A stretch of 64,000 bases of DNA from Pseudoneurospora amorphoporcata (taxonomy: Eukaryota > Ascomycota > Sordariomycetes > Sordariales > Sordariaceae), in contig MU859091.1 of NCBI GenBank assembly GCA_033297205.1, positions 1 through 64,000 of the forward strand. Reading direction: 5' to 3'. Position numbers and translations under genes: made by a program. Below are positions 12,324 through 24,238 of the stretch, one piece after another (position 1 is the stretch's first letter; every line of letters begins with the position of its first letter). The notes below the pieces were generated by a model that did no database searches, was not told the DNA's origin, and worked only from the letters and a program-made list of their open reading frames with translations.

Positions 12324-14329
12324 ATGGCGTCAGCGGCGCATGGCACAATTCGGGGGACACCGACCTCGGCAGCCGCCTCAGACAACGGCAGCAGTACCGA
12401 CAGCACGGTCCAAAACAACTTCAACAATTCCCAAGCCAAAGAAGAGCAGGAAATAGAAAAGGCCAACAAAAATGCCGACCCAACCGCGCCGCCAACCGAC
12501 CCACCAACAACGGCCACCGGGCGGCCTGGCGGCCCATCAGCCGCTGCTGCCCCGGAAGAAGGCCGCACCAAGCTCGAAACAACAGCCATCATCCTCGCCC
12601 TAGCCAGCGCGCTCTTCCTCGCGGCGCTCGACGTGACCATTGTCACGGTTGCCATTCCGACCATTTCTCAGGAGTTCAACAGCACGACGGGGTACACATG
12701 GATCGGGTCGGCGTACCTTTTGGCTAACGCGGCGACGGCGCCCATGTGGGGCAAGATCTCGGACATTTGGGGACGCAAGCCGATTTTGTTGATGACCGTG
12801 GGCGTGTTTTGGGTGGGATCCCTGATTTGCGCGTTGAGCAAGAATATGGGCATGTTACTGGCTGCGAGGGCGATTCAGGGTATTGGGGGTGGGGGGATCA
12901 TTATTTTGGTCAATATTTGTATCAGTGATTTGTTTTCGATGCGGAAACGAGGTATGTTTCATGCTTCATCTGGGATAAAAGTGGTCAGGATCAGGGGAGG
13001 GGATGATGAAAGGCTGACTGACGGTGTATTATTACAGGAATCTATTTTGGCGTCATGGGCATGGTCTGGGCACTAGCGAGCGCGATCGGTCCCATTCTCG
13101 GAGGTACCTTCACGAGCAAAGTCACTTGGAGATGGTGTTTCTACATCAACCTGCCCATCTCGGGAGTCGGCATGGCAATTTTGGCTTTTGTCCTCAAACT
13201 GCACAACCCACGGACACCAATTCGCCAGGGACTGAAGGCGGTAGATTGGGTTGGATCTTTGACTATCGTCGGAGGCACGCTCATGATTCTTCTCGGCTTG
13301 GAGTTTGGCGGCGTCACGTACCCCTGGAAGTCGGCCACGGTTATCTGCTTGATCGTCTTCGGCATTGTAATGATCGGCATCTTTGGCGTGATCGAGTGGA
13401 AGGTCGCCGAGTATCCCGTCATCCCTATGCGACTCTTCAAGCGCCGGGCGAGCGTGGCTTCGCTGTTGGTCTGCGCTTGCCAGGGTTTCGTCTTCATCTC
13501 AGGTAGTTACTACCTCCCGCTCTACTTCCAGGCGGTGCTGGGCGCCTCGCCGTTGTTGTCGGGAGTGTACGTGTTGGCGTTTGCCATGTCGCTGTCGATC
13601 GTGTCGGCTGCTACCGGTGTCTATATCAAGAAGACGGGCAAGTACTTGCCTCCGATCATCTTTGGCATGACTGTCATGACTTTGGGCTTTGGTTTGTTTA
13701 TCGACTTGGAGGCGAGGCCTAACTGGGCCAAGATTATCCTCTACCAGTAAGTCGTTCTCTGGTTTTTATTCTTACTTTGATCGCGATAGCTGAAAGTTAA
13801 CAACAGAATCGTTGCCGGTGTCGGAGTCGGTCCCAACTTCCAAGCCCCCCTCATCGCGCTCCAAACCACGGTCCCAGGCCGCGACGTCGCCGCAGCCACC
13901 GGCACATTCGGCTTCATCCGTCAGCTCTCGACATCCATCTCGGTCGTCATCGGCGGCGTCGTCTTCCAAAACCGCATGGAGAAGCAGCACGATCGGCTCG
14001 TCCAAGAACTCGGGCCCGACAATGCCAGTCTCCTGACGGGCGGAAGCGCCGCGTCGAACGTCGGCCGCCTCGCTTCTTTACCTCCTGACCAGCGCCAGAT
14101 CGCCCGCGAGGCCTACTTCAACGCTTTGAGGGTCATGTACATTGTGTACGTTGCCTTTTCGGCGCTGGGTCTGTTCATCTCGCTGTTTGTCGGGTCGAGG
14201 ACGTTGAGTAAGGAGCATGAGGAGCATAAGACGGGATTGGATAATATGAAGAAGGCGAAGGAGGATGCAAAGGTTGAGGGGCGGAGAACACAGAGCCCTG
14301 GGGATGAGGAGAAGGCGGGTAGTAGGTAG
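12324..14329 (+). CDS. MFS drug:H+ antiporter-type transporter (14 TM)
   Basis: A plasma-membrane major-facilitator transporter of the DHA2-like, 14-helix group; family members export drugs, toxins or metabolites by proton antiport. Exons are 12324-12951, 13038-13746 and 13807-14329, giving 619 aa. Introns of 86 and 60 bp have GTATGT and GTAAGT donors, and frames join exactly (KRG-IYFG; LYQ-IVAG). The first 83 residues are hydrophilic and rich in Ala, Pro and Gln. The helix-1 signature LDVTIVTVAIPTI is at about 102-114, and the loop 2-3 motif GKISDIWGRKP is at about 143-153. A glycine-rich RAIQGIGGGG follows. The C-terminus is charged and cytosolic. No biosynthetic cluster surrounds it, so the substrate is unknown. 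Confidence 0.93.
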
Positions 14330-14973
14330 TGTTTTTTTTCTTCTTTTTTTTTCTTCTTTTTCTTTTTCTTTTTTTTTGAAGATGAGGAGGAGTTGAAGGT
14401 GGGATGGGGTTTTGAAAAGGGGCGTCGGGCATGAGGAGTAAAGTGAAACGGGAGAAGCAATGCGGGTAAGAGTACGTGATCAAACCACTCACTCTATTCT
14501 TAATTCAACTTGTGAAATACGGTCCTGGAGTCCAGTTGTATACGTAGTAAGTTTTCAGGACATGGACGATAAACGAACAAAACGATAGATACCCCCGCGT
14601 TTCCTAGTATTATACCTAATACCCAATAACACTCTGCAAATTTGTATCCAGTGCTCACCTGCTCACGAGAGTCTCGTCCACCGACTTTTTAAAGCCGGCA
14701 ACCATGAGTACACGCGTACACCGACAACAGCTGACCATAATGCTGCTATTCATAGGTTTCATGATTGGAGTCTTCTCTGTATCCAAAACAAGGACTGCTT
14801 CCACAAGCTATAACCCATGCCGTTCGGCGATGCATTTGCACCAACACCAAAAAGCGAACCAACAGCGGATTGCAACCCTGGAATTTAGGCAAAATAGGTA
14901 CATAAGCGAAGCCCACGATGGGCCCTCGAAGGATACGGAGACGGTTCCATTGCCGCGCGCTAGAAGCATTCCC

Positions 14974-14974
<1 letters not shown>
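14330..14974. other. Intergenic region after the MFS gene
   Basis: The first 50 bp are a T-rich tract directly after the MFS stop codon, likely part of its 3' end. Nothing else recognisable was found up to the long T homopolymer. Confidence 0.4.

Positions 14975-15007
<33 letters not shown>
14975..15007 (+). repeat. T33 homopolymer
   Basis: Thirty-three consecutive T residues, flanked by CCCG and CAAAGG. This is the longest homopolymer in the window. It could be a decayed poly(A) tail of a retro-inserted sequence on the minus strand or simple slippage. I see no target-site duplication or coding remnant beside it that would decide this. Confidence 0.9.
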
Positions 15008-16871
15008 CAAAGGATACCCGCCGCCAAAACTAGGATTTTTGCGCGAGGTCAATCGTCTGTGCGAAGGGTTTCTTTGGGTTGAGAGTCGTATGGCGGAACG
15101 AAACACTTTCCTAGAAGAGTAATATCTTGGCTTGGTTGAGGGAGGGGATTGGTGGAGGGAAGGTGGATGTTGTTTGCAATGCCCTGGGAGAAAACGAAGC
15201 GATGTTCGGCGTTCGGTCCAGTGGCATAGAAAGCGGTAACCGGGTACAGTACGTGGTAATGGTGCGCTTACAGTGAGGTGAGTGCAAGCAATATCTACCG
15301 TGCACTTCCGTTGTGCATCGTTGCTTCTGGTAGGTATTGTCTGTTAGTCTAGGCAGTTGGCCTTGATCCCATGTTAGAGCTTGGGTCGTATCACCAAACT
15401 TCCCCAGGGACTCTAAGGATCGATGTTGGTGGGTTTCGGGCACAGGGCACAGGCCATCTGTTTGCCCCACTCGTGCCCTGGGTTTTTAGCCCACCGTTTT
15501 CTAGCCCTCCAGATCTCCCGCTTTCTCTTCCATAGCATCATCATCACTATCTTTCAGATCGATCACGTTCTCTATCGCTCATGATCGCACAATCGAACTT
15601 TATCAATACTGATTTATTGCACGAGGAATTACAGTGAGAACCCCTATAAATGCAATACCCTTGTCACAGCGGCGGCAGACTACTACGTTAGCCACCTCGT
15701 GTTCCTAGCAAAAGGATACAAGTAACCGAAGCTGGCAATTCGGTTCCTTAAGTGGTCTTATATAGTTGCGACGGCGTATGCCGTCACAACCCTCTAGGAG
15801 CAACCCCCTTGCAATTGCAATAGTAACTCCCAAAATACTCCTTTTTGTAAAAGGAAGCGCAAATATGCATATTGCATATAGAAAATCAAAATTTTGCTCT
15901 TAAATTTGTATAGGAAGGTGAAATTTTGAGGAGTAAAAAGCATAAGGTTTAGAGTTAGTATAGTCTTATAACAGGAGATAAAAGTTAAGCATAGGCTTTT
16001 TTTTAGAGTAGTTTTGGTAGTGCGGCCCGTGCACCCTACCCCTATACTAGCAACCCCCCCTGTTCCAGCAACACTTAGGTTAAAATTTTAGGTGTTGCTG
16101 GAATAGGGGTTTTGACTATACTGATACATAGGTGTAAAAAGTGAAATACAGCAGGACAGGAGGCTGGTGGGGCTGCTGATACATGGCAGAGTTGCGTCCA
16201 AGTTCGGATTCACTAATAAAAGTGGGTTCTCCAACATGATGGAAATTCCTGACGCGGCCAGAAAAGAATTGATTGCAACCTTCCCCAAATCACCATCACC
16301 GACAACAATTCAGTGCCACACAGCGGCACAGCAGAAGTGGCATTCCACAACCCTCACTCAAAGACATTTAAGATGAGGTCTATGATCGTCCCGGATCAAG
16401 AATATTCCTTCAAATGATCGAGGCACTTGAAGTCGAGGCTCGTCGGGGCTCGGGCATAGGACCAAGCAGTGGACATGAACGGATGCCTCCGTCTTCCACA
16501 GTTTCCAGCCTCTCCTCCACGGTCCACCCCGTCCATCTCATCCACTTCCTTCCCCGGATCTCGGACTTCGTGTGCGCGGCCTTGGAGCCATTGGACCGAC
16601 TATCCGGAAGCCATCCCGAAAACAGCAGCACCCCTGCCGACCGGATCATGCAACCTCACCCATCATGGTTCATCCGGAACCTGACCGTCCGCAATCGAGT
16701 CCACTTCGGTTCGACGCTTACCTGAGACCTTGGCTCTGGATGGCCAACCGTCGGCCATGCTGTGGTGGATGATGGTGGTGATGGTAACCTCCTCCATCAT
16801 GGACCTCATGGCCCTTCCCAGTCCACGCGGCCAGCCAAGTTCGGGTGTCATGGTGGTCCCGAAATTAGAGG
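15008..16871. other. Intergenic region with probable repeat relics
   Basis: No gene is supported. Between about 15600 and 16120 the sequence becomes AT-rich and contains runs such as TAGCAACCCCCC, typical of decayed transposon ends, including the hairpin at 16052-16112. From about 16400 to 16870 the sequence is normal GC-rich DNA that probably contains the acetylxylan esterase promoter. Confidence 0.4.
16052..16112. repeat. Inverted repeat / hairpin with about 20-bp arms
   Basis: The left arm reads AACCCC...TGTTCCAGCAACAC and the right arm GTGTTGCTGGAATAGGGGTT. They are complementary apart from one mismatch and extra C residues, around a short AT-rich loop. The C-rich ends and the AT-rich neighbourhood suggest a transposon end or a palindromic relic. 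A strong intrinsic terminator is not expected in a fungus. Confidence 0.6.
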
Positions 16872-17002
16872 TATAAAGCCGGAGGGCACGCACGCCATGG
16901 CCATCCAAGTTCAGGACGTTCTCGACAAGAGGAAAATACCTGTTCCCTTTAGCCGTATCATCATCATCCTCCATCGACAAGTCCGCCGTTCGGAAAGGCT
17001 AA
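16872..17002 (+). promoter_or_regulatory. Putative core promoter and xylanase-regulator sites of the acetylxylan esterase gene
   Basis: A TATAAA box lies at 16872-16877, about 145 bp before the start codon. TTTAGCC at 16948-16954 is the reverse complement of GGCTAAA, and GGCTAA occurs at 16997-17002. GGCTAAA is the known core site of XlnR/XYR1-type activators of hemicellulase genes. Both copies lie downstream of the TATA box, probably in the leader, which is unusual for activator sites, so their role is uncertain. Confidence 0.3.
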
Positions 17003-17021
17003 TCCGTCTTCGTCGACGACA

Positions 17022-18178
17022 ATGAAATTCTCGTCCATCGCCTCCGGCCTCTTGGCCCTCGGCGCCTCCTTTGCGAGCGCCGCCGAGATCGTCAAGCGTG
17101 CCTCGCTCCAGCAGGTCACCAACTTCGGCTCCAACCCCTCGGGCGTCAAGATGTACATCTATGTCCCCAACAAGCTTGCTACCAAGCCCGCCATCATCGT
17201 CGCCATCCACTACTGCAGCGGCACTGCTTCGGCTTTCTACCAGGGCACTCAGTATGCCCAGTTGGCTGAGACGCATGGCTACATTGTCATCTATCCCGAG
17301 TCTCCCTACAGCGGCACTTGCTGGGATGTCTCGTCGCGTGCCTCTCTCACCCACAACGGTGGAGGCAACAGCAACTCTATTGCCAACGTAAGTCAGACAT
17401 CATCGGCTTATGAGTTATCAGATATTAACAGACGTAGATGGTCACCTATACCATCAAGCAGTACGGTGCCGACGCCGGCAAGGTCTTTGTCACCGGCACC
17501 AGCTCCGGCGCCATGATGACCAACGTCATGGCCGCCACCTACCCGGAGATGTTCGCCGCTGGCTCTGCCTACGCCGGTGTCCCTGCTGGGTGCTTTTATA
17601 GTAGCAGTGGCACAGTTAATGGTTGGAATTCGACCTGCGCGCAGGGCCAGTCCATCCACACCCAGCAGGAGTGGGCCAACACCGTCTACAACATGTACCC
17701 TGGCTACACCGGCGCCCGCCCCAAGATGCTGATCCACCACGGCTCCGCCGACACCACCATCTACCCGCAGAACTTCAACGAGACCATGAAGCAGTGGGCC
17801 GGCGTCTTCGGCTACACGTACGGCCAGCCCCAGCAGACCATCTCCAACAACCCTGCTTCCGGCTGGACCAAGTACGTCTACGGCTCCAACCTCGTTGGCA
17901 TGTACGGCGCTGGTATCACGCACAACATCCCCGTCTTTGCCCAGGATGATCTCGAGTGGTTCGGCATCACGGGCAAGAACGCCTCGCCTAGCACTACCAC
18001 GCTTGCTACTTCTACCAAGACTTCAACTGCCCCCGCTACCACCAGCTCTGCTAGCAATGGTGGATGCACCCAGGAGCACTGGGACCAGTGCGGAGGTACC
18101 AATTGGACTGGCTGCACTACTTGCGTTAGCCCGTATAATTGCCAGAAGTTGAACGACTGGTACTCTCAGTGCTTGTAA
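17022..18178 (+). CDS. Secreted acetylxylan esterase (CE1-like) with C-terminal CBM1
   Basis: It removes acetyl groups from xylan outside the cell, opening the polymer to xylanases. Exons are 17022-17387 and 17438-18178; the 50-bp intron has GTAAGT and TAG ends. The product is 368 aa. A signal peptide covers about 1-20 (ends ASFASA), and a dibasic VKR follows, a likely Kex2 site. The esterase domain shows [23 protein letters not shown], and the nucleophile motif GTSSGA with Ser144. Candidate Asp (GSADTTIY) and His (GITHNIPVF) of the triad follow. A Ser/Thr-rich linker leads to a fungal cellulose-binding module at about 330-368 ([18 protein letters not shown]). The sequence pattern resembles AxeA-type enzymes; feruloyl esterase is the main alternative. 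It converges on a beta-xylosidase 240 bp away. Confidence 0.9.
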
Positions 18179-18418
18179 AGGGGTGGTGGCCAGCGTGTTG
18201 TGAGTGAGGAGTTGAGAAAAGAAGAGTTGAGATACCCAAGGGGAGGAAGGAAGAGTTGGCTGTTGATGAGTCCAACCATGAGTCATGATTTCCTTACGAT
18301 GATGATGACTTCGATGTACATACTTGAACCCATAAACATCGTATATACATACCCATGTACCAGTTGGTCTTCCAGCCTTCTAGCCTTTCACATTCAAGCC
18401 CTATCATCCCTTGCTCGC

Positions 18419-21034
18419 TCACTCCCTGGGCTGCGGAAACTCATCCAAAACCTTCTCCTCCCCAACCAACTCAACCACCACATCCCTCTTCCCCGCCAAC
18501 AACCCATCTCCCTCCAAGTCCACGCGAAACTTATAAGTCCCCGGATACAACACCGTATGCCCATTCCCATCAACCCTAGCAATAGCCCCCAAGTTCACCG
18601 GTATGTCCTCGCCACTAACCACCCTCGTCTCCCCCGGCTTGATGTCCTTCACCCGCTTGTAGCTCACCAGCGTCTTGAGCGGGTACGGTTTAGGTCCGAA
18701 TTCTCCTGACAGAAAGAGGAGGGCGACATAATCGGAGGTTGTGGTGCCAGTGTTGGTTATGGAGACACTGAAGGGGGAGAAGGGGCAGAGGTCGAGGTGG
18801 GTGGCTTTGCAGGGGGTGATGAGGGAGGGGATGGTGAAGGAGAAGGAGGTGGAATTCGACAACGGAGAAAGAGATAGGGAGACGTTAAAAGTGGTATAAT
18901 GAAGCCCGTAACCGAACGGGAGGACAGCGCGGGAGTACCATTTGTAAGTGCGGCCGGGGGAGGACAGCGTTTTGTTGCCGGGTATTGAGCGGGTTTGGAT
19001 TGTCAAACCGCCTTCAACGGAGGATTGGTCGTCCTCTACCTCTGAGGAGGAGGAGGAGGAGTGGTTAAAAGGCCTCAGCCCCATCTCCGTCAACGGCACC
19101 TCGTCCACGTAACCAGCCGGGTACTGCGTCACCGGCAACCTTCCGGCGGGAGCCTTTTTGCCTGTCAAAATATCAAACACGGCCGTTCCGCCCGACTGGC
19201 CTGGGTAACCCACCCACAAGATCGAGGAGATGTTGCTGTGGCTTAGCAACCAAGAATCATCCACTTGGTCGCCTAGCTGGATCACCACCATGGGTTTCCC
19301 AACCTGAGCCAGCTTCTCAATTAGTGCCAGTTGCGTCTCAGGCCACGCGATTGACTCTCGATCCAAATCCTCAGAAGCAACGGTCGTGTCCGTCCCGCCA
19401 AAGTACAAAACCACATCAGCGCCTTCTGCAGCCTTCATGGCAGCCGCGGTCCAGGTGTCGAGGTCTGTGGCGTTAACCACGGGACCGTTAGCGTAGTAAA
19501 AGGAGAGTTTGAGCTGCTGCGCGGCGTACAAAGGGTTGTGGTAAAACGGCGGCAGACCCGAGTATGGTCCACGGATTGTCCTTGTGGCGTTGGCCCAGTG
19601 GCCTATCAACGCCACTGTCTTTCCGGTTAAGTCCAGGGGGAGGAGACTGTCGGAGTTTTTGAGGAGGACGATACCCTCGGTCGCTGAACGAAGAGCTAGT
19701 CCTTGGGCGGAGGGTGTGTTGACATCCTTCCAATCCAACGCGTCGTAAGCTGGTGAGGAAAACTGGCTTGGGATACCACGGCCGTGGTCGAGATAACCGG
19801 CGCGGATCAAGCCTTCGTATAGCCGCCGGAGGGCAGTGTCGATTACGGCTTCAGACAACAAAGATTGGTTGTAAGCGCCCACAACGTCCGTGTAGGGAGG
19901 CCATCCGGAGACTTCACATACGGTGTCGGTGCCTGCTACGTAAGCGGCTGCGGCGGCTTCGGCGGGCGTTTGCGAGAAGTTGTGGTTGTCGGGCAGGAAA
20001 TCTTGAATGGCGTTGCAGTCGGAGGTGATGTAGTTGTTGTGGTCGGTCCAGTTCCAGTGGTCGCGCAGGATGTCGGTCATCAAGTAGGTGGATGCGCATG
20101 CGGGGGTGCCGTTGAGCGCGTTGTAGCTGTTGGTTGTTTTCCATTCCAACTCTCAGCATCTTGAAACTCCCACTACTGCCCGGTCGGCGACGACATGTTT
20201 CTACTAGGAAGGAAACATACCTGCACATAATACTCCCCACCTTACTATCCCTCGCACACTGCTGAAAAGGCGGCAAATAATACTCGCTCAAATCCTGCAG
20301 ACTGACCACCGCATCAAACTCGTACCTCGTCAACCCTCTCCACCTCTCCAAATCGTACGCAGCAAAGTGTTTACAAGTCGCAATCACTTTCCTGACTGTC
20401 CCATTCCCCTCCAGCCCCGCAACCATGGCTTTCACATACCCCTTAATCCTCAGCGGATCCTCCCCGGGCGTCTCGGCCCCTCTACCCCATCGCGGATCTT
20501 TGTACGGGTTTATGTTGGGCGTCCAGTAATCCAGTCCGCCGAAACCAAAGTTGGCAAAGGCTCGCGCTTCGGTGCTGATGGCTGTGGCGACTTCGTAGAC
20601 GAGGTCATCGTCGAAGGCGGCGCCTAGGGTGATGGCGTTGGCGAAGGAGGTGGCGTAGGAGAAGGGGTAGCCCGAGGTGTTGAAGACGACGCCGGGGGAG
20701 CCGGCGACCCCGTGCAGGCCTTCGGACCACCAGGCGTAGGGGGGGAGGCCGAGGCGGTGGGCGCCTTTGCTTTGGCTTTTGAGGGGAGGGGTGTTAGTTT
20801 CTGCGTTCAATGTGTGGAGATTGGGAAAGGGATATTTTACTCAACAAGGTTGACGAGCTTCTCGTCGATGGTTAGCTGCTCAACCAGCGATGCTGCGCGG
20901 TCGGGTGCTGAGGCGGTAGAATCGCATGCTTTGGTTTTGGCTAGAACGCCGTTGATACAGTCTGGGAACTGGAAGGCGTTGGCCCTGAGGACGCAGGCAA
21001 GTAAAGGGATCGCGGAGGGAGGGAGTGGCTTCAT
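18419..21034 (-). CDS. Secreted GH3 beta-xylosidase
   Basis: It releases xylose from xylo-oligosaccharides, the final extracellular step of xylan breakdown. Exons on the minus strand are 21034-20841, 20775-20221 and 20126-18419, giving 818 aa. Introns of 65 and 94 bp join the frames as LVD-QSKGAHRLG and IMCS-YNALNG, both matching the family. A signal peptide ends near residue 20 (RANA). The GH3 N-domain contains LGLPPYAWWSEGLHGVAG and WGRGAETPGEDP. The catalytic nucleophile is Asp286 in TSDCNAIQDF. The C-terminal half carries the GH3 C-domain and a fibronectin-III-like end. The first intron donor is GTAAAA, weaker than the others. The gene is tail-to-tail with the acetylxylan esterase, which suggests coordinated hemicellulose use. 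Confidence 0.93.
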
Positions 21035-21631
21035 GATTCATGAGCCACAAGCTGAAAATTGACAGGCTTGTTTGTCTGAAAGAATGTGATGTCCTTAGGT
21101 ATGGTGCGAGCTGACGGCTGTAAATATACTAATCTGCCATCTTTACATCATGAAAGACTTCGAAGTCATCACGTCCTTTCCCAATACCGCACGCAACAAC
21201 CCCTCAACGGCATCTTCATCCCCGTTGACTCTCGAGTATAATGACGATATGATATTCATTTCTTTTCCTTGTTGTTACGACGTCGTCCTTACCCCAAGAT
21301 TTCTAATTAAGCGGCTGAAACCCTATTGGGGCGGCTGTCCCCCTCCTCAGAAGCAACACCGGATATTAACTGCAACTGCGGAGAAGCCACATGGAACCCG
21401 TCACTCCGCATGCACCATTGTGAAGATCCCGTCCGCAAGAGATCGGCATGGCGCGCGCGGAGATGTACTGCGTAGATGCGGCCCAATGGCGCAGCGACTT
21501 CACCTTTGACAGGCCTGGGCCGTGCAATATCCGGTAGGGCCGGTCTGCCGGTGAGCGTTTGCATACATGCGGCACCAAGACCGTGATGGTTCGTTTAGAG
21601 ATCAAGATCTCGACCTAGGTATCTTGGCTAC
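21035..21631. other. Intergenic region 5' of the beta-xylosidase
   Basis: This contains the promoter side of the beta-xylosidase and the 3' side of the next minus-strand gene. I saw no exact GGCTAAA activator site. Small open frames here have no recognisable content. Confidence 0.4.
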
Positions 21632-22475
21632 TTAGTTGTAACGAGTGGTCACCGCTGGGAGTCCTGAGTGCCGAATAATTTGCAGTTGAGGGAGATCAGT
21701 TCTTCCGTGATCGTGTTCCTCGACCTTGGTGATATCCTTACGTCTGGAAAGAGATATACGAGCCTTGACCTTAAGACGCCATGTAATGACAGCCGATACA
21801 GCCAGCGCCAAAGCAGCGACGATAGAGCCGACGGCAATCCCGACTTTCGCACCGGTGGATAAGCCTGTTGATGTAGTAGTGAATCGACCATAAAAAGGTA
21901 GGCAAAAGACTGCAAAAGCGCATAGCGAACGCAATGTGGCCAAACTCACCTGTACCCGTACCCAAAGACGCAAAGCCAGGCCAATCCTTATAGGTCCCCG
22001 TCGGTGCCCCGTTCTCCCCAGACTTAGACTCAGTCACCACACGTGTCACCTCATCCCCGGACCCAGTAGTACTAGCCACCGCCAAAGGAACAGCCATCCC
22101 CACCTCAGCGCAATACTCGTTATAGACACCGAACCCGCTCGTAACCAGCGCATCCGTGGATGAAATCCGGCAGCTGTCAGCCACACAGCTTCTGAGGAAG
22201 GAGCTAGCCGTGCTGGCGTGTTCGTAATTGTCGTCGCCGCTGCAATAGCATTCATTAACCCACGGTCCGCTGCATCCAAGCGCAATGATGAGGTCTGTTG
22301 CTGTGGAGCCCGAGTGCCAGATACAATCTTTGACGCATTCTCGTTGTTGGAGGTAGGGCGTGTAGGAGAAGATGGAGATGGGCGTATCGGCGGCAGTGGT
22401 GGGGGTGGTGGGGGTGACGAGACTCGGGGTGATGATGGGTGAGATGAAGTTGTCCCCGCCACGGTTGAAAGACAT
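21632..22475 (-). CDS. Single-pass membrane protein with CFEM-like eight-cysteine domain
   Basis: Exons are 22475-21950 and 21864-21632 on the minus strand. The 85-bp intron has a GTGAGT donor and CAG acceptor, and the join reads GTG-LSTGAKVG. The product is 252 aa. Eight cysteines are spaced as C-x3-C-x16-C-x7-C-x-C, then further C-x4-C and C (CVKDC, LGC, ECYC, RSCVADSC, EYC), close to the CFEM pattern. A Ser/Thr-rich stretch follows, then one membrane span (KVGIAVGSIVAALALAVSAV) and a basic tail. I chose the first true ATG at 22475. No classical signal peptide is seen, so either an upstream exon is missing or the protein is signal-less. Role unknown, probably cell surface. Confidence 0.7.
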
Positions 22476-23213
22476 GTTTAGAAGGTTGTTGGAGTTGGGC
22501 AATGGGCCCGGATATATGTAGATAGATGGAAGCGTGTGTAGCTAGTATGTTGTCGGAGATGGTGAAATAATCGAGCTTGTGAGGCCTAGACGGTTAGCGG
22601 TATGGAAATGGACCTGGTTGAAATATTCCGAGAATAAGCTTGGGTTAAGTTCAGGGAAAGCAGGACCTTGAAGAAGGACTCAAGAGGAGGCTGAACATCT
22701 CCGCGTCACGGAGAGGGGAAAGAAGGCACATTGAAGACCAGATGTGGTTGTACAACCCGAAGGCAATTTCTGAATGATTCATACCCTGCTCCCGCTGGGT
22801 GTTTTTCGCTTCCCCCGTAACCATGAGACCCCCATTTTTGTAGCTTCATCCATCCATTCCCTCTCTAGTGCCTCCCTTCACCTGTCGTCGGCCCTAGCTG
22901 AGCTCACCCAACCATAACAAATGACTTGCAGCACTGGCTGCTTGGTCTTTCGCATGGAATCACTCATGCATTCCGTCCTTCAGCCCCTTCTACTGCATCG
23001 AATGGCGGGAGTCTGGGGCCAGTTCAAGCAACTGCATGGCCATGTAGCATCCAGCTCACCATGCCACCGAACGCGAGGCGGCTGTCGGCCTTCGTTGTTT
23101 GTCTCCATCACCAGGATGAGACACTCTGAAGGTTGATTTGACGGAGGGGTATAACTAGGGCACATCCGTGCCGACTTGGACAGTAGCGCTTGATAAACCG
23201 ATCATGATGTGGT
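22476..23213. other. Intergenic region
   Basis: Nothing recognisable was found. Only short overlapping open frames are present. It should hold the promoter of the Cys-rich membrane protein and the 3' end of the RRM gene, both on the minus strand. Confidence 0.4.
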
Positions 23214-24238
23214 TCACTCGGCAGCAACGGCGCTGGGGCCGGTCCTCCAGCTCCTGGCACCGAGGATCTCCCTCTGGCGCTCGGGGTTGCGATCGGTCCT
23301 CGCGGGGCGCTCCGCCCTCTCAGCACGCTCACCGCGCTCGGTGCGCTCGGTACGCTCGCCGCGGGGCCTATAGGAAGAGCCCTCCTCAGACTCGCGGACA
23401 GGAGCCTTGGACTTGGCAGGGTAGACACGAAGAGTGCCGCCCAAGATGGGCCTGCCGTTGGTCGCGGTCATGGCACGCTCAGCCTCCTCCTCGGACGCAA
23501 AGTCGACGAAGCAGTAGTGGTGGCTACCGCTGCCGTTCTGAGGCCTCGAAAGAGGGTTGGGAGCAATACGCTTGCCGATAGTCACACTGCCACAAAGTCA
23601 ATACGCCTGCACATCAAATTGGGTTGTTTTGCAACCACAAGGAACCAACCACTCTTGACTCACATCTCAAAGCCAAGGAAGATCTCGCGGATCTCAGCGT
23701 CGTTCTGCTCCTGGTCGATCATCTCGCCGAGACCACCAACATAGAGTCTCTTGTTGTTCTGGACAACACCCTCCTTCGCATCACTGCCAGTGCGCCTCTG
23801 GGTGTTATACGACCTCTGCTCACGCTCCTCGGTCGCAGCGGGCTTGCTGCCGCTTCTCCAGTCACCCCAACGGTCGAAAGTAGAGCGGGGCGCAGGGGAG
23901 GCGGAGGCTCCCTCACGACGCTGAGAAGAAGTCTTGGGGTGGCAAGGGCCGAGCTTGACGGAACGTCCGCAAAGATCAACACCGGTCAGGCTATCAAGGG
24001 CACGCTCAGCTTCCTCACGAGTGGTGAACTCGATGAAGCAGTAGCCAGGGTTCCGTCCGCTAAGGGGATCAACCGAAATGTGAATCTTCTCGTACTGGGT
24101 GAAGCCGGCATCCTGAAGGAATTCCTCGACATCAGCGGGCTTGACGGAGTACAGAAGGTTGCCCATGTAGATGCGACGACCCTCGGTAAGGGCGTCAGAG
24201 TTCTGCATGGTCGTGTCGTTCTGGGCGATTCTGTCCAT
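23214..24238 (-). CDS. RNA-binding protein with two RRM domains
   Basis: Exons are 24238-23664 and 23586-23214 on the minus strand. The 77-bp intron has GTGAGT and CAG ends and joins the frame as GFEI-VTIGKR. The product is 315 aa. RRM1 at about 21-100 shows RIYMGNL (RNP2) and GYCFIEF (RNP1). RRM2 at about 160-250 shows RLYVGGL and HHYCFVDF. The linker is rich in Ser, Arg and Thr. The tail is an Arg-Glu repeat (RGERTERTERGERAERAER). RRM1 has a cap-binding-subunit flavour (Tyr-rich, GNLLYSVKPADVEEFL), but I cannot assign the exact orthologue. It likely acts in nuclear RNA processing. A GGGTTAGGG motif lies about 320 bp upstream. Confidence 0.88.
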
